Positions 54,557 to 63,945 of a stretch of 64,000 nt of DNA are shown here, piece after piece (within the stretch, counting starts at the first letter, position 1; each line of letters begins with the position of its first letter). The DNA is taken from NCBI GenBank assembly GCA_049317525.1, contig JBMOIC010000008.1, positions 23,493-87,492 on the forward strand. Reading direction: 5' to 3'. Both the position numbers and the translations under genes were made by a program. The notes under the pieces are model-generated. The model saw nothing but the letters and a program-made list of their open reading frames with translations, ran no database searches and was not told where the DNA came from. The stretch comes from UBA961 sp049317525 (GTDB lineage Bacteria; Bacteroidota; Ignavibacteria; Kapaibacteriales; UBA961).

Positions 54557-56677
54557 TTATCGTACAATATGGAATGGCATGGACACCGTAGATGTATGCG
54601 TTTTTAATCTAAGCATATACATTCCGCTTGATATATTAGATAGGGCTGCTTCTTGTAAATTAAGTACAAATCCATGTTCACCAGCTTCAAAAGATCCATT
54701 TTGAATAGTAATAATGCTATTACCTTGCATTGAACATAGTTCTAAGTTGATAGTAGAAATCGTTGGTAATGAAATATGTATTTCTGCAAATGAAGTTGCC
54801 GGCTGAGGCATAGCTTTTAACTGTGGGGCATGTACAAATATTGCTTGATCATTAACTTTTACGGTAATAGGCTGGGCAGTAACAGGAGAACTAGATTCAT
54901 AATATGTACCACTTGCAGTTGTTCTTAATGCAACAGTTCTTACTTGATACACAGCTTTTTCACCTTTTTTGGCAGATTTATCTATATACGTAAGATTTGT
55001 AATAGGTACACTATTTAATTGATTAAATGGCCCATTTATACTTGAAGACTTATATACACAATATCCATCATATTTCCCGCCACCTTCAGACCATTGAACA
55101 GTAATAGAATTATCAGATGATTCTGATAATTGAATAATATCTGGGGCTAATAATGGTTGATTTGAAGTCATTCTTAAGGTTGGATCTCCTAACAAAGATA
55201 TATGTGTTCCGCGAGGATCAACCTGATAGATAATTCCATCTTTATATTTTTTAGTAGAAAATACAGATGTTAGATATTGCTGATTATTATTTTGAGCAGT
55301 GATAAGAATATCTCCAACGGTACGGCCTAATCCCATTGGATGAAAAAACCAATGCGGCCTTGCAGACCAACATGTTGTTAACAAACTACCTTTTGATGCT
55401 AATGAAGCTCTCATCACATTATTTTCTGAATCCCAATCCCCAAAATAGCTTCCAAAAAGCATTGTAAACACACTGTTGACAGATTTTGTGGCAAAATCTG
55501 CAGTAGCACCAATTCCACTGCAGCTACTATAACTTCCTGCACCACATCCATAAGCAAACATTATCGTATCTGTAGTAAAGAAATCACCAGATCCATTTAT
55601 ATTTTCAGGGCCACATAAAGGACCAAATCCTCTGTACGGAGTACCAGAAAATCCTTCGCCATATGCTTTAAAATTATCATCGATAACGGCTGCATATTTA
55701 GGCTTAGTTTGCCCAGATCTAAACCTATGATTTTTGTCTAGATAACGCTTTAACAATTGAATTTCTGATTCAGGGAATGCATTCATTTGATAAAAGTCAA
55801 CTCTGCCAAGGGCAATCCTGATATCAGAAATCAATTCAGATTGATCAAACTTTCCATCATTAGGTTCATTCTTATTTTCTTTTCTTGTAGCAGTTATACT
55901 ATTTACATTATCATCTGTCCATGTACCATCGATATCAGCATAAAAAACATCTGCAGGCCAAGCTCCTTTATGATCGGGATGTCCATCTGGATATACATCA
56001 CCTGAATATGGCACGGCAATTCTACCTAATAATAGTATTGATTTAAGATCATCTGGATTCTTATCATATTCTACTTTAATGATAGTTTTTACTATATCAA
56101 TACTTGAAGAATTAAAGACAGGAGTTCTGGGTGCTTGAATAATTACTACATTCCACAATTCTTTGATTAAATCTTGCTTTAATGTTTCTATCTCTAAAGC
56201 CAAGGAATCAGCAATTGTAGAATCTACTATGATTAAAACTTTACCTCTATATTGGACAGCAGGAATGTCAATACCTGCTACAGCATATCCTAAACCAAGA
56301 TATTGCGTAATTGTATCATTTCCATTGCCAAGATTAATTGTGGTAATCTTTGCATATTCAGAAGTTCTTATGATTTGATATTCATATTCTTTACCAATTT
56401 CTACTTCATTATCTGTATAAGAATTTGCATTTGATTGTAAAACTGCAATTTCTTTTCCCCAAGCAGTTTGATCAAACCAACTATTTTCGGATGGATCTTT
56501 GCGAAACACAGAATACTTTTTTGCTGTTGGATCTTCTGTCCATACTAATTTAATTGACGGCTGTGGGTTTATTGATGTTAATACTTTAAGTGGAATAGAA
56601 TAAACCCTTCCATCTTCAGCAATTACAGTACTACAAACTAGAAGTATGAGAAACAGATGTGTAAATAAGTATTGCAT
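54557..56677 (-). CDS. C25-like T9SS-secreted protein with Fn3 domain
   Basis: A 706-residue secreted protein. A signal peptide (1-20) precedes an Fn3-like domain (about 35-115) and a gingipain-like C25 domain (about 140-510) that includes LLGRIAVPYSGDVYP and GAWPADVFYADIDGTWTDD, a segment typical of the family. A second Fn3-like domain (about 515-605) and a C-terminal T9SS-like sorting domain (last 85 residues, with SSGMYMLRLKTHTSTVSMPF) follow. I found no convincing His-Gly/Cys dyad; the corresponding stretch reads FAYGCGAGSYSSC. It is probably exported to the surface, but protease activity is uncertain. Confidence 0.82.
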   Translation of the reverse strand: MQYLFTHLFLILLVCSTVIAEDGRVYSIPLKVLTSINPQPSIKLVWTEDPTAKKYSVFRKDPSENSWFDQTAWGKEIAVLQSNANSYTDNEVEIGKEYEYQIIRTSEYAKITTINLGNGNDTITQYLGLGYAVAGIDIPAVQYRGKVLIIVDSTIADSLALEIETLKQDLIKELWNVVIIQAPRTPVFNSSSIDIVKTIIKVEYDKNPDDLKSILLLGRIAVPYSGDVYPDGHPDHKGAWPADVFYADIDGTWTDDNVNSITATRKENKNEPNDGKFDQSELISDIRIALGRVDFYQMNAFPESEIQLLKRYLDKNHRFRSGQTKPKYAAVIDDNFKAYGEGFSGTPYRGFGPLCGPENINGSGDFFTTDTIMFAYGCGAGSYSSCSGIGATADFATKSVNSVFTMLFGSYFGDWDSENNVMRASLASKGSLLTTCWSARPHWFFHPMGLGRTVGDILITAQNNNQQYLTSVFSTKKYKDGIIYQVDPRGTHISLLGDPTLRMTSNQPLLAPDIIQLSESSDNSITVQWSEGGGKYDGYCVYKSSSINGPFNQLNSVPITNLTYIDKSAKKGEKAVYQVRTVALRTTASGTYYESSSPVTAQPITVKVNDQAIFVHAPQLKAMPQPATSFAEIHISLPTISTINLELCSMQGNSIITIQNGSFEAGEHGFVLNLQEAALSNISSGMYMLRLKTHTSTVSMPFHIVR

Positions 56678-56732
56678 ATCACTTCATAGATAATTATAAA
56701 CAAAACAACACATGAAATTTACGAAGAAAACC

Positions 56733-58058
56733 TTAACGTTCATCTTCATTTTTATTTTTTTTCCTAAATAAAAACGAGACAGGAACGCCCTCTAAATCAA
56801 GATGTTTACGAAGTGTTCTTTCTAAAAATCTTTTATAAGAATCAGGTAATTCTTGAGGATGATTACAGAAAAACGCGAAAGTAGGAGGAGCAACTTTAGT
56901 TTGTGTTATATAATTAATTCGGAGATCATGTCCACGATAATTTGGTGGAGGAGTTCTTGATATTTCTTCATGTAAGATATCATTCAATTTTGACGTTGTT
57001 ATTCTTGATAATCTTCTTTGCTGAACTTCCTTTGCCATATCAATTAATTTGGAAAGTCTTTGCTTTGAATGCGCAGATATGTAAACAACAGGTACATAAT
57101 CAAAAGTTTTTAATTCGCTATGCACTTTCCTAGTAAACTCTAAGGCAGTATTTGTTTCTTTTTCAATTGCATCCCATTTATTTACTGCAATAATTACTCC
57201 TCGCCTAGCATCGATTACATCATTAATTATTCTTTTATCTTGGGCTTCTAAACCCCTTTCTGCATCTAAAACTACCACTGCAATATCGCATCTATCTATT
57301 GCTCTTGCGGTTCTCATTGTAGAATACATCTCAATATTTTCTTTGATTTGGCTTCGTCTACGTAATCCAGCAGTATCAATTAATATAATTTCTTCATTAT
57401 GATATTTAAGTGTGCTATCAATTGCATCCCTGGTTGTGCCTGGAATTGGTGATACGATGGCGCGATCTACACCTAATAATGCATTAGTTATACTAGATTT
57501 TCCTACATTAGGACGCCCAACCAATGCAATTTTTAATCGAGTATCTTCTATGCTATTATCAGTTTTATGCAAAGGCTTAACTACAGAATCTAATAAATCT
57601 CCAGTACTTCTACCATTCATGGCTGAAATACCAAAAGGTTCACCTAATCCTAGAGTAAAAAATTCAAATAACTGAGCATCTTGAACTGAATTATCACATT
57701 TATTGATTGCAAGGGTAACATGTTTACCACTTTGACGTAAAGTAGAAGCAATTTCTTTATCAACCGGCGTAAGTCCATCACGTCCATCACATACAAAGAT
57801 AATTGATTGCGCTTCATCTATGGCTAAATGAGCTTGTTCACGAATTGCCCTATCAAATAATTCATCACTTTCAGGAATAATGCCACCGGTATCGATTAAC
57901 ATAAAAGCGAAACCATTCCATTCACCTTGGCCATAGTGTCTATCTCGAGTAACTCCAGATGTGGCATCTACGATTGCATCACGCTGTTCGAGAATTCTAT
58001 TAAATAATGTTGATTTACCAACATTAGGTCTTCCTACAATTGCTACTAGATTATGCAT
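56733..58058 (-). CDS. der: GTPase Der
   Basis: A 441-residue protein with two tandem GTPase domains and a C-terminal KH-like domain, required for 50S ribosome assembly. The P-loops are GRPNVGKSTLF near residue 8 and GRPNVGKSSIT near 182; DTGG and DTAG (G3) and NKCD and NKWD (G4) motifs follow each. The start at 58056-58058 (MHNLVAIVGRPN) is the family start; a 23-residue upstream extension is not supported. It ends 55 bases from the C25-like gene start on the same strand. Confidence 0.96.
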   Translation of the reverse strand: MHNLVAIVGRPNVGKSTLFNRILEQRDAIVDATSGVTRDRHYGQGEWNGFAFMLIDTGGIIPESDELFDRAIREQAHLAIDEAQSIIFVCDGRDGLTPVDKEIASTLRQSGKHVTLAINKCDNSVQDAQLFEFFTLGLGEPFGISAMNGRSTGDLLDSVVKPLHKTDNSIEDTRLKIALVGRPNVGKSSITNALLGVDRAIVSPIPGTTRDAIDSTLKYHNEEIILIDTAGLRRRSQIKENIEMYSTMRTARAIDRCDIAVVVLDAERGLEAQDKRIINDVIDARRGVIIAVNKWDAIEKETNTALEFTRKVHSELKTFDYVPVVYISAHSKQRLSKLIDMAKEVQQRRLSRITTSKLNDILHEEISRTPPPNYRGHDLRINYITQTKVAPPTFAFFCNHPQELPDSYKRFLERTLRKHLDLEGVPVSFLFRKKNKNEDER

Positions 58059-58233
58059 ATACTTTACTTTTTCTACTTGTATTTTTATCAAAAATAATCT
58101 ATTAAGCCCATATAGAAGGTATATCAAGGTAAATGATCTGTTCTATCTTTATGAAAATCTGAGAGAATTGTTTTCTTTTAAGCTATACTAAGGTATTTTT
58201 GTATCAACATTAGAACTCAAACAAGGCTTTATT

Positions 58234-59652
58234 ATGTCATCTCCATTAGATTCACTTCTTTCTTTAAGCAAAAGAAGAGGTTTCGTATTTCAATCTTCAG
58301 AAATTTATGGCGGCTTAAATGGTTGCTGGGACTATGGTCCATTAGGTGTTGAATTACTTCGCAATGTAAAAGAAGCATGGTGGAAATCAATGACTTATAG
58401 AGATGATATCGAAGGATTAGATGCCGCTATTTTGATGCATCCAAAAACCTGGGAAGCTTCTGGACATATTGGACAATTTACAGACCCAATGATTGACAAT
58501 AAAGTAAGCAAAGCTAGGCATCGGGCAGATACTTTAATTGAAGATTACATTCAAAAGTTGCAAAAAAAAGGTAAGAATGATCGTGCAGCTGCTGTTGAAT
58601 CTAGGCTTAATGCAGCAGAACAACCTTCAGACTTTCACTCTATCATTATTGATGAGCAGATTCCAGACCCAGTAAGTGGCACAACTGATTGGACAGAAGT
58701 GCGATATTTTAATTTGATGTTTAAAACTTTTGTTGGCCCGGTAGAAGACATGTCAAATACTGTTTATCTAAGGCCTGAAACTGCCCAAGGTATTTTTGTT
58801 AATTTTAAGAATGTTTTGGATTCTACTCGTCAAAAGCCTCCATTTGGTATTGCACAAATTGGCAAAGCTTTCAGAAATGAAATAAACACTAAAAATTTCC
58901 TTTTTAGAACAAGGGAATTTGAACAAATGGAAATGCAATATTTTATTAAACCTGGAACAGAAAGAGAATGGTTTGACTATTGGTTTGAACAACGCTGGAA
59001 TTGGTTTATTAATTTAGGAATGGATACTTCTGTCTTAAGAGCTAAACCACATGAAAAATTAGCTCATTATGCATCTGCTGCAACCGATATTGAATTCCTT
59101 TTCCCATTTGGTTGGGGAGAAATAGAGGGTATACATTCAAGAACTGATTTCGATCTTAAAAATCATCAAGAATTTTCTGGTAAAAAACAGGAATATGTTG
59201 ATACCGTTACTAAAGAGCGTTATACTCCTTATGTTATAGAAACATCGGTTGGTGCGTCCAGATCTTTTATGGCCTTTTTATGTAATGCATTTGCCGAAGA
59301 AGACATTATGGCTGAAAATGGTAATTCTGAAAAACGATCTGTTTTGAGATTCCATCCTTCATTAGCACCTGTTAAAGCTGCTGTGTTTCCTTTAACAAGT
59401 AAAGATGGTTTACCAGAAATTGCAGAGCCTTTATATCGTGATTTGCAAAAAATCTGGCGGGTACAAATGGATGAATCTGGTTCAATTGGTAAGCGATATC
59501 GTCGCCAAGATGAAATTGGTACTCCTTTTTGCATTACTATCGATAATGATACAATCATTGATCAAGCCGTTACAATTAGAAATCGCGATACTATGCTTCA
59601 AGAAAGAATTGATATTTCAAGAGTAAAAGAATACATTTCTACTCATATTTAG
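58234..59652 (+). CDS. glyS: Glycyl-tRNA synthetase (dimeric class II)
   Basis: A 472-residue class II synthetase of the alpha2 type, charging tRNA-Gly. The start KRRGFVFQSSEIYGGLNGCW, then LRPETAQGIFVNFKNVL near residue 177 (motif 2-like), FRTREFEQMEMQYF near 225, and PYVIETSVGASRSFMAFL near 329 (motif 3-like) all fit. The C-terminal anticodon-binding domain begins near residue 375. It is divergent from der. Confidence 0.96.
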   Translation: MSSPLDSLLSLSKRRGFVFQSSEIYGGLNGCWDYGPLGVELLRNVKEAWWKSMTYRDDIEGLDAAILMHPKTWEASGHIGQFTDPMIDNKVSKARHRADTLIEDYIQKLQKKGKNDRAAAVESRLNAAEQPSDFHSIIIDEQIPDPVSGTTDWTEVRYFNLMFKTFVGPVEDMSNTVYLRPETAQGIFVNFKNVLDSTRQKPPFGIAQIGKAFRNEINTKNFLFRTREFEQMEMQYFIKPGTEREWFDYWFEQRWNWFINLGMDTSVLRAKPHEKLAHYASAATDIEFLFPFGWGEIEGIHSRTDFDLKNHQEFSGKKQEYVDTVTKERYTPYVIETSVGASRSFMAFLCNAFAEEDIMAENGNSEKRSVLRFHPSLAPVKAAVFPLTSKDGLPEIAEPLYRDLQKIWRVQMDESGSIGKRYRRQDEIGTPFCITIDNDTIIDQAVTIRNRDTMLQERIDISRVKEYISTHI

Positions 59653-59671
59653 AAATCTATGCATTTCAAAG

Positions 59672-59706
59672 AAAATGGATATATGTTTTTCATATATCCA
59701 TTTTTT
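59672..59706. terminator. Bidirectional terminator between glyS and the RNase H gene
   Basis: A 14-pair stem (AAAATGGATATATG/CATATATCCATTTT) with a TTTTT loop, at the convergent junction. The T run 59701-59706 serves glyS. Confidence 0.9.
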
Positions 59707-60412
59707 ATTGAGTTCCTTTTTTTGCTAGCTCATCTACATATTCATTCCAATAATTTCCTGTATGGGCTGCAACTTTCTTCCAATATACTGTTATCCCAGA
59801 ATTTTTTACAAATGCAGCATAGCGCTGGGTAAGCGGTTGTTTTGCTCGCCAAGTACCTGTAACCCACGCTTCAATTCCAGCATAATCATAATAGATAGTA
59901 ACTGATGTATGATGATGTGTTATACACCATTGAATCACTTTACCAACTGCAGTTAATTCCCCAGCTACTTGCCTGGAATCTTGATATTCGGGGTTGGATA
60001 CTTTTCCTTTATCTTCAAATACTTTATCATTATCAAGCAATATTACACAACCAAAGCCTATTTTCCCTTTAATGTACGATCCATCTACATATGCCGATAG
60101 GCCTATATGATTTGAATAGATCTCTGAATGTTTTTTTATTTTTTCAGAAGCAGGTTTTGGAGTACTAGTACCAATCAATCCCAAGATATCTTCATTATGA
60201 ATATATCTTGAATCAATGCGAAATGACTTCTTTGATGGAGCATAATACAATCGTGCATGACCAATTTGTTCATTATTCTCCAAGAACAATAATTTGACAG
60301 AATATTCTTGCCAACTTTTTTCATCTATATTACATGTAAACTGTAACTTTGATAATAGATCTGCTATTTTTTTTACATGCCAACGAATAATATGTTCATG
60401 AATAGATTTCAT
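59705..60412 (-). CDS. RNase H with N-terminal extension
   Basis: A 235-residue protein. The C-terminal half (about 105-235) is an RNase H fold that removes RNA from RNA-DNA hybrids, with the four acidic metal ligands D110 (YVDGSY), E152 (GELTAV), D176 (YYDYAGIEAW) and D227 (YVDELA), plus His217. The first 100 residues are not the usual hybrid-binding domain and I do not recognise them. The start overlaps the coaBC stop by four bases (ATGA), so both are translated together. Confidence 0.88.
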   Translation of the reverse strand: MKSIHEHIIRWHVKKIADLLSKLQFTCNIDEKSWQEYSVKLLFLENNEQIGHARLYYAPSKKSFRIDSRYIHNEDILGLIGTSTPKPASEKIKKHSEIYSNHIGLSAYVDGSYIKGKIGFGCVILLDNDKVFEDKGKVSNPEYQDSRQVAGELTAVGKVIQWCITHHHTSVTIYYDYAGIEAWVTGTWRAKQPLTQRYAAFVKNSGITVYWKKVAAHTGNYWNEYVDELAKKGTQ

Positions 60413-61767
60413 AATGGATTTATCATAGCTCCAATTGAATATAAGATTGCATTAGCACAATCATGTTTTGCCATTGCAGGATATGAAACTTCTCTTCCGT
60501 CTTTTGCAAGTATTGTAACAGTATTATTATCACCTTGAAACCCACTATCTGGCGCATGAATAGAATTCACAATAATCATATCTGCATTCTTTCTAACCAG
60601 CTTTTCTTTTCCATATTGTATTGCATTTTCTGATTCTAATGCAAATCCAACTACATATTGCTGAGATGTTTTACTCTTCCCTATTGCGGATAAAATATCT
60701 GGTGTTCTGATTAACTCTACTATCATATTGTCTCCTACATCTTCCTTTTTTAATTTGCCTGAAATTTGATTTTTAGAAGTATAATCTGCTACTGCTGCAC
60801 ATAATATTGCAATATCAGTCTGATGGAAATAAGCCACTGTTTTGTCATACATTTGTTGGGCAGATTCGACATCTATTTTTTTTATTGATCCTTTTGGCAT
60901 TGGTATATGCACTGGACCTGAAATCAAAGTAACTAAAGCTCCCATAGCAGCTGCTTGTTCGGCTAATGCATATCCCATTTTTCCAGAAGAAAAATTGCTT
61001 ATAAATCGCACATCATCTATTTTTTCTATTGTTGGGCCTGCAGTAATAAGTATTTTTTTACCATAAAATATTTGTGGTTGTATTTTCTGTTCAGAATCTA
61101 GATGCGAATCTCTATCTAACAGTGCATCTGTTATGAGATCTTTAGATATCATTGGAATTGGTTTATTATTTCCTGATTGAGACACATCTAACGAATATGA
61201 ACTTGATGTAGAAACAGTCAATGCATGTTCAACATATTCAAGTAATAGTTCAGTCTCTGGCAATCTGCCTTGGCCTATAATTCCAGATGCTAATTCTCCA
61301 GTTTCTGGCGGTATAATTATGGCTCCATCTTCTTCAATCTTTTGTACATTTCTTAAAACAGCTGGATGCATCCACATATCACTGTCCATTGCAGGCGCAA
61401 TAATAAGAGGAATATGTTTAGGAACGGCACATGCAACAATAGAAAGAGCTGTATCATAAAATCCAGTAGCTAGCCTAGCAAGTGTAGTTGCCGAGCAAGG
61501 TGCAATAAGCATTGCATCGCACCAATGAGCAAGTTGAATATGCCAAGAACCCCCAGATTGAATATCATCTTCAAACAATTCTATTGCAACTGGATATTTG
61601 GAGAGATTCATCAGTACTGTTTTAGAAACGAACTTTTCTGCTGAAGGCGTCATAATAACACGCACTTCTGCACCCCTTTTGATTAGTTCTCTTACAATCA
61701 TAGGAGCTTTATAAGCTGCGATACTTCCACTTATTCCAAGTACTATTTTCTTTTGATATAATGTCAT
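60409..61767 (-). CDS. coaBC: Phosphopantothenate-cysteine ligase/decarboxylase
   Basis: A 452-residue bifunctional coenzyme A enzyme. The N-terminal CoaC flavoprotein part (1-180) contains GISGSIAAYK, His76 in SWHIQLAHW, and ALIA-like LIAPCSATTLARLATG. In place of the common PAMN the motif is PAMD (125-128), and the later active-site cysteine position reads LASG (Ser161) where many homologs have ACG. The C-terminal CoaB ligase part starts near 240 with KILITAGPTIEKIDDVRFISN. The ATG at 61765-61767 is used; a longer frame would start with TTG. It is followed by the RNase H gene in the same transcript. Confidence 0.92.
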   Translation of the reverse strand: MTLYQKKIVLGISGSIAAYKAPMIVRELIKRGAEVRVIMTPSAEKFVSKTVLMNLSKYPVAIELFEDDIQSGGSWHIQLAHWCDAMLIAPCSATTLARLATGFYDTALSIVACAVPKHIPLIIAPAMDSDMWMHPAVLRNVQKIEEDGAIIIPPETGELASGIIGQGRLPETELLLEYVEHALTVSTSSSYSLDVSQSGNNKPIPMISKDLITDALLDRDSHLDSEQKIQPQIFYGKKILITAGPTIEKIDDVRFISNFSSGKMGYALAEQAAAMGALVTLISGPVHIPMPKGSIKKIDVESAQQMYDKTVAYFHQTDIAILCAAVADYTSKNQISGKLKKEDVGDNMIVELIRTPDILSAIGKSKTSQQYVVGFALESENAIQYGKEKLVRKNADMIIVNSIHAPDSGFQGDNNTVTILAKDGREVSYPAMAKHDCANAILYSIGAMINPL

Positions 61768-61810
61768 TTCTATATTACCAATTAACAAATCTATACTTTA
61801 CCTATTACAT

Positions 61811-61847
61811 AAAAAGCCATCGAGCTAATAGCATTCGATGGCTTTTT
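61811..61847 (-). terminator. Terminator after the omega subunit gene
   Basis: A 13-pair stem (AAAAAGCCATCGA/TCGATGGCTTTTT) with an 11-base loop. It lies between rpoZ and coaBC, so coaBC probably has its own promoter. Confidence 0.85.
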
Positions 61848-61874
61848 ATAATAATTCTCTATACTTCTATAATA

Positions 61875-62171
61875 TTATTTATCGTCATTCATACGAAATG
61901 TGAGTTTGCCGTCCATTGTTTCTTTCATAGCAATAAATATTGGTTTTGGAAGAATATCAAACTCTCTACTAATAGCTAATTTATCAAAATTAGGGCCTTC
62001 TGATTCATCAGCATCAGTCTCAACATTTTCCATACGAGCTGTCAATTGTGTCTTGATTTGATCATTTACTTGACGTGCACGCAATCCCATCGCAACGATA
62101 GATTGATAAATACTGCCTTTTGATGACTCTTTCATCCGTACTTCTACGGGATTAACAATATATGTACTCAT
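61875..62171 (-). CDS. rpoZ: RNA polymerase omega subunit
   Basis: A 98-residue protein. The central SSKGSIYQSIVAMGLRARQV and NDQIK stretch is the omega-subunit helix that clasps the beta-prime C-terminus; the acidic tail (ETDADESEGP) is common in the group. Omega aids RNA polymerase assembly. It lies 69 bases downstream of the HtrA gene, on the same strand. Confidence 0.85.
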   Translation of the reverse strand: MSTYIVNPVEVRMKESSKGSIYQSIVAMGLRARQVNDQIKTQLTARMENVETDADESEGPNFDKLAISREFDILPKPIFIAMKETMDGKLTFRMNDDK

Positions 62172-62240
62172 AGTACTTTTATTTCCAATTAGTGTAAATA
62201 GGGACCGTAAATTTAGTGTATCTATTTCAAATAACCAAAC

Positions 62241-63791
62241 TTAGCTTTTATCTTTTGGTACTTCCATAAATACCAATCTTGTTCCTTCTTTATATTTTAT
62301 CTGCAATCTGATGACATCGCCTTTTCTTGATTCAACCATTTTTTTTAATTGTCCGGTTGAGTTTAATTGTTGTTTATCGGCTTTTACGATTATTCCATTA
62401 GGAAAAATTCCACGTTCAGCAGCTGCACTATATGTATCGACTTTTGTTATCAATACTCCAGTCTCAATTTCCATTTCTTTTTTAGCTTTATCTGTTAATG
62501 GCCCAATACTAAACCCAAGTTCTTTAAAGCTAACTGGTTTATTGGTTGATTCTTCTGCAGAAGAATTTGAATCAGAATCTGTATCATCTGCTGATGCCAT
62601 ATCATCTTTATCTCTGCGTTTTAATGTTACAGATTTAGTAAGTGATTTGCCATCTCTCCAAAGCTTTAGATTAACTTTATCGCCAGCCCTTTTTTGAGCG
62701 ACATAACTTTGTAAATCATTTGAGGAATTTATAGGTTTTCCATCTAATTCAAGAATTACATCTCCTGCTTCTATGCCTGCTTTCTCTGCTGGACTATCTT
62801 TAAGTACATCATCTACTAAAGCACCGGCAACTTTGTCAAGTTTTAATGATTTAGAAGACAGTTCATCAATTGGCCTTAAAGAAATTCCAATATAACCTCT
62901 ATCAACTTTTCCATCTTCGATTAAATCCATTGCAACTGCACGAACTAGATTTGCTGGAATTGCAAATCCATACCCTGAAAAATATCCTGTCCTTGATGCA
63001 ATAGCTGTATTTATTCCAATCAAACTTCCTTTAAGATTAAATAATCCTCCACCACTATTTCCTGGATTGATAGCAGCATCTGTTTGAATAAAATTTTCAA
63101 CTGCATATTTATCCCTATTTAATCCTAATGCTCCTCTTCCAATAGCACTTACGATTCCTGATGTAACTGTTGAATTTAATCCTAATGGATTTCCTACTGC
63201 AATTACCATTTCACCAATAAGTACTTCATCACTATTGCTGATATGTGCTACAGGTAAATTTTGCGCCTCAATTTTAATGACGGCTATATCGGTTAAAGGA
63301 TCTCGTCCTATTAATTTTGCTTTATATTCTTTTCTATCGGATAGAATTACTTTAATTCCATCTTCTTTTGCGTCTGCAACTACATGATTATTAGTAATTA
63401 TATAACCATCTTCTGAAACGATAACTCCAGAACCTGCCCCTTCAGATCTCTGTGTTTCTGGTTCGCTTTTATCTTCATCATTTGGGATTTCATTTGGGCT
63501 TCCAAAAAACCTAAATAAATCTTGCATTCTATTATTGCTAACTTTAGTCTCAGTAATTACATTGATATTAACTACTGTTGCATTAACTGCTTTACTTGCA
63601 TTTGCAAAAGCTTCATTAATTGCTTGAACTTGCGAACTTAGATTTACAGGGGCTGACTTAGCTCCTATTTCCTTATTAGCTGCAAATACTGATGAAATTC
63701 CGCCTGTAGTAATACTTGATACCAAGGCAATACCAAAGATAATGCCAACGCCTATTAAAATAACAGCCGAGACAAGAGGTCTTTTTAGCAT
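62241..63791 (-). CDS. HtrA/DegP-family periplasmic serine protease
   Basis: A 516-residue protease with a chaperone role in the periplasm. A membrane/signal segment lies at 8-30. The catalytic triad is His136 (TNNHVVADA), Asp168 (PLTDIAVIK) and Ser246 (NPGNSGGGLF). Two PDZ domains follow (about 285-380 and 420-510), as in DegP/DegQ, joined by an acidic Ser/Asp stretch (DDTDSDSNSSAEE). Length and domain order match Bacteroidota homologs. Confidence 0.93.
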   Translation of the reverse strand: MLKRPLVSAVILIGVGIIFGIALVSSITTGGISSVFAANKEIGAKSAPVNLSSQVQAINEAFANASKAVNATVVNINVITETKVSNNRMQDLFRFFGSPNEIPNDEDKSEPETQRSEGAGSGVIVSEDGYIITNNHVVADAKEDGIKVILSDRKEYKAKLIGRDPLTDIAVIKIEAQNLPVAHISNSDEVLIGEMVIAVGNPLGLNSTVTSGIVSAIGRGALGLNRDKYAVENFIQTDAAINPGNSGGGLFNLKGSLIGINTAIASRTGYFSGYGFAIPANLVRAVAMDLIEDGKVDRGYIGISLRPIDELSSKSLKLDKVAGALVDDVLKDSPAEKAGIEAGDVILELDGKPINSSNDLQSYVAQKRAGDKVNLKLWRDGKSLTKSVTLKRRDKDDMASADDTDSDSNSSAEESTNKPVSFKELGFSIGPLTDKAKKEMEIETGVLITKVDTYSAAAERGIFPNGIIVKADKQQLNSTGQLKKMVESRKGDVIRLQIKYKEGTRLVFMEVPKDKS

Positions 63792-63887
63792 TGTAAACCT
63801 TCCAAGAGATTAGTAAATACATGTATTTTCAAAACTGTTTTATTATAACGATTACAATCGCTCATTGTTGCATCATTGTTCATTTTT

Positions 63888-63922
63888 CATAAAAAAAAAG
63901 GGTAGAAGTAAAACTTCTACCC
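63888..63922 (-). terminator. Rho-independent terminator of the right-edge gene
   Basis: On the minus strand a ten-pair stem (GGGTAGAAGT/ACTTCTACCC, TTT loop) is followed by nine T residues. It lies 23 bases beyond the stop of the partial gene at the right edge and shields the HtrA gene. Confidence 0.9.
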
Positions 63923-63945
63923 TTTCATGTATTCTGTTACTTGTG

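Noticed and set aside
58059..58127. Extra N-terminal residues of Der
   Set aside because: The family starts just before the first P-loop; the extension has no similarity to it.
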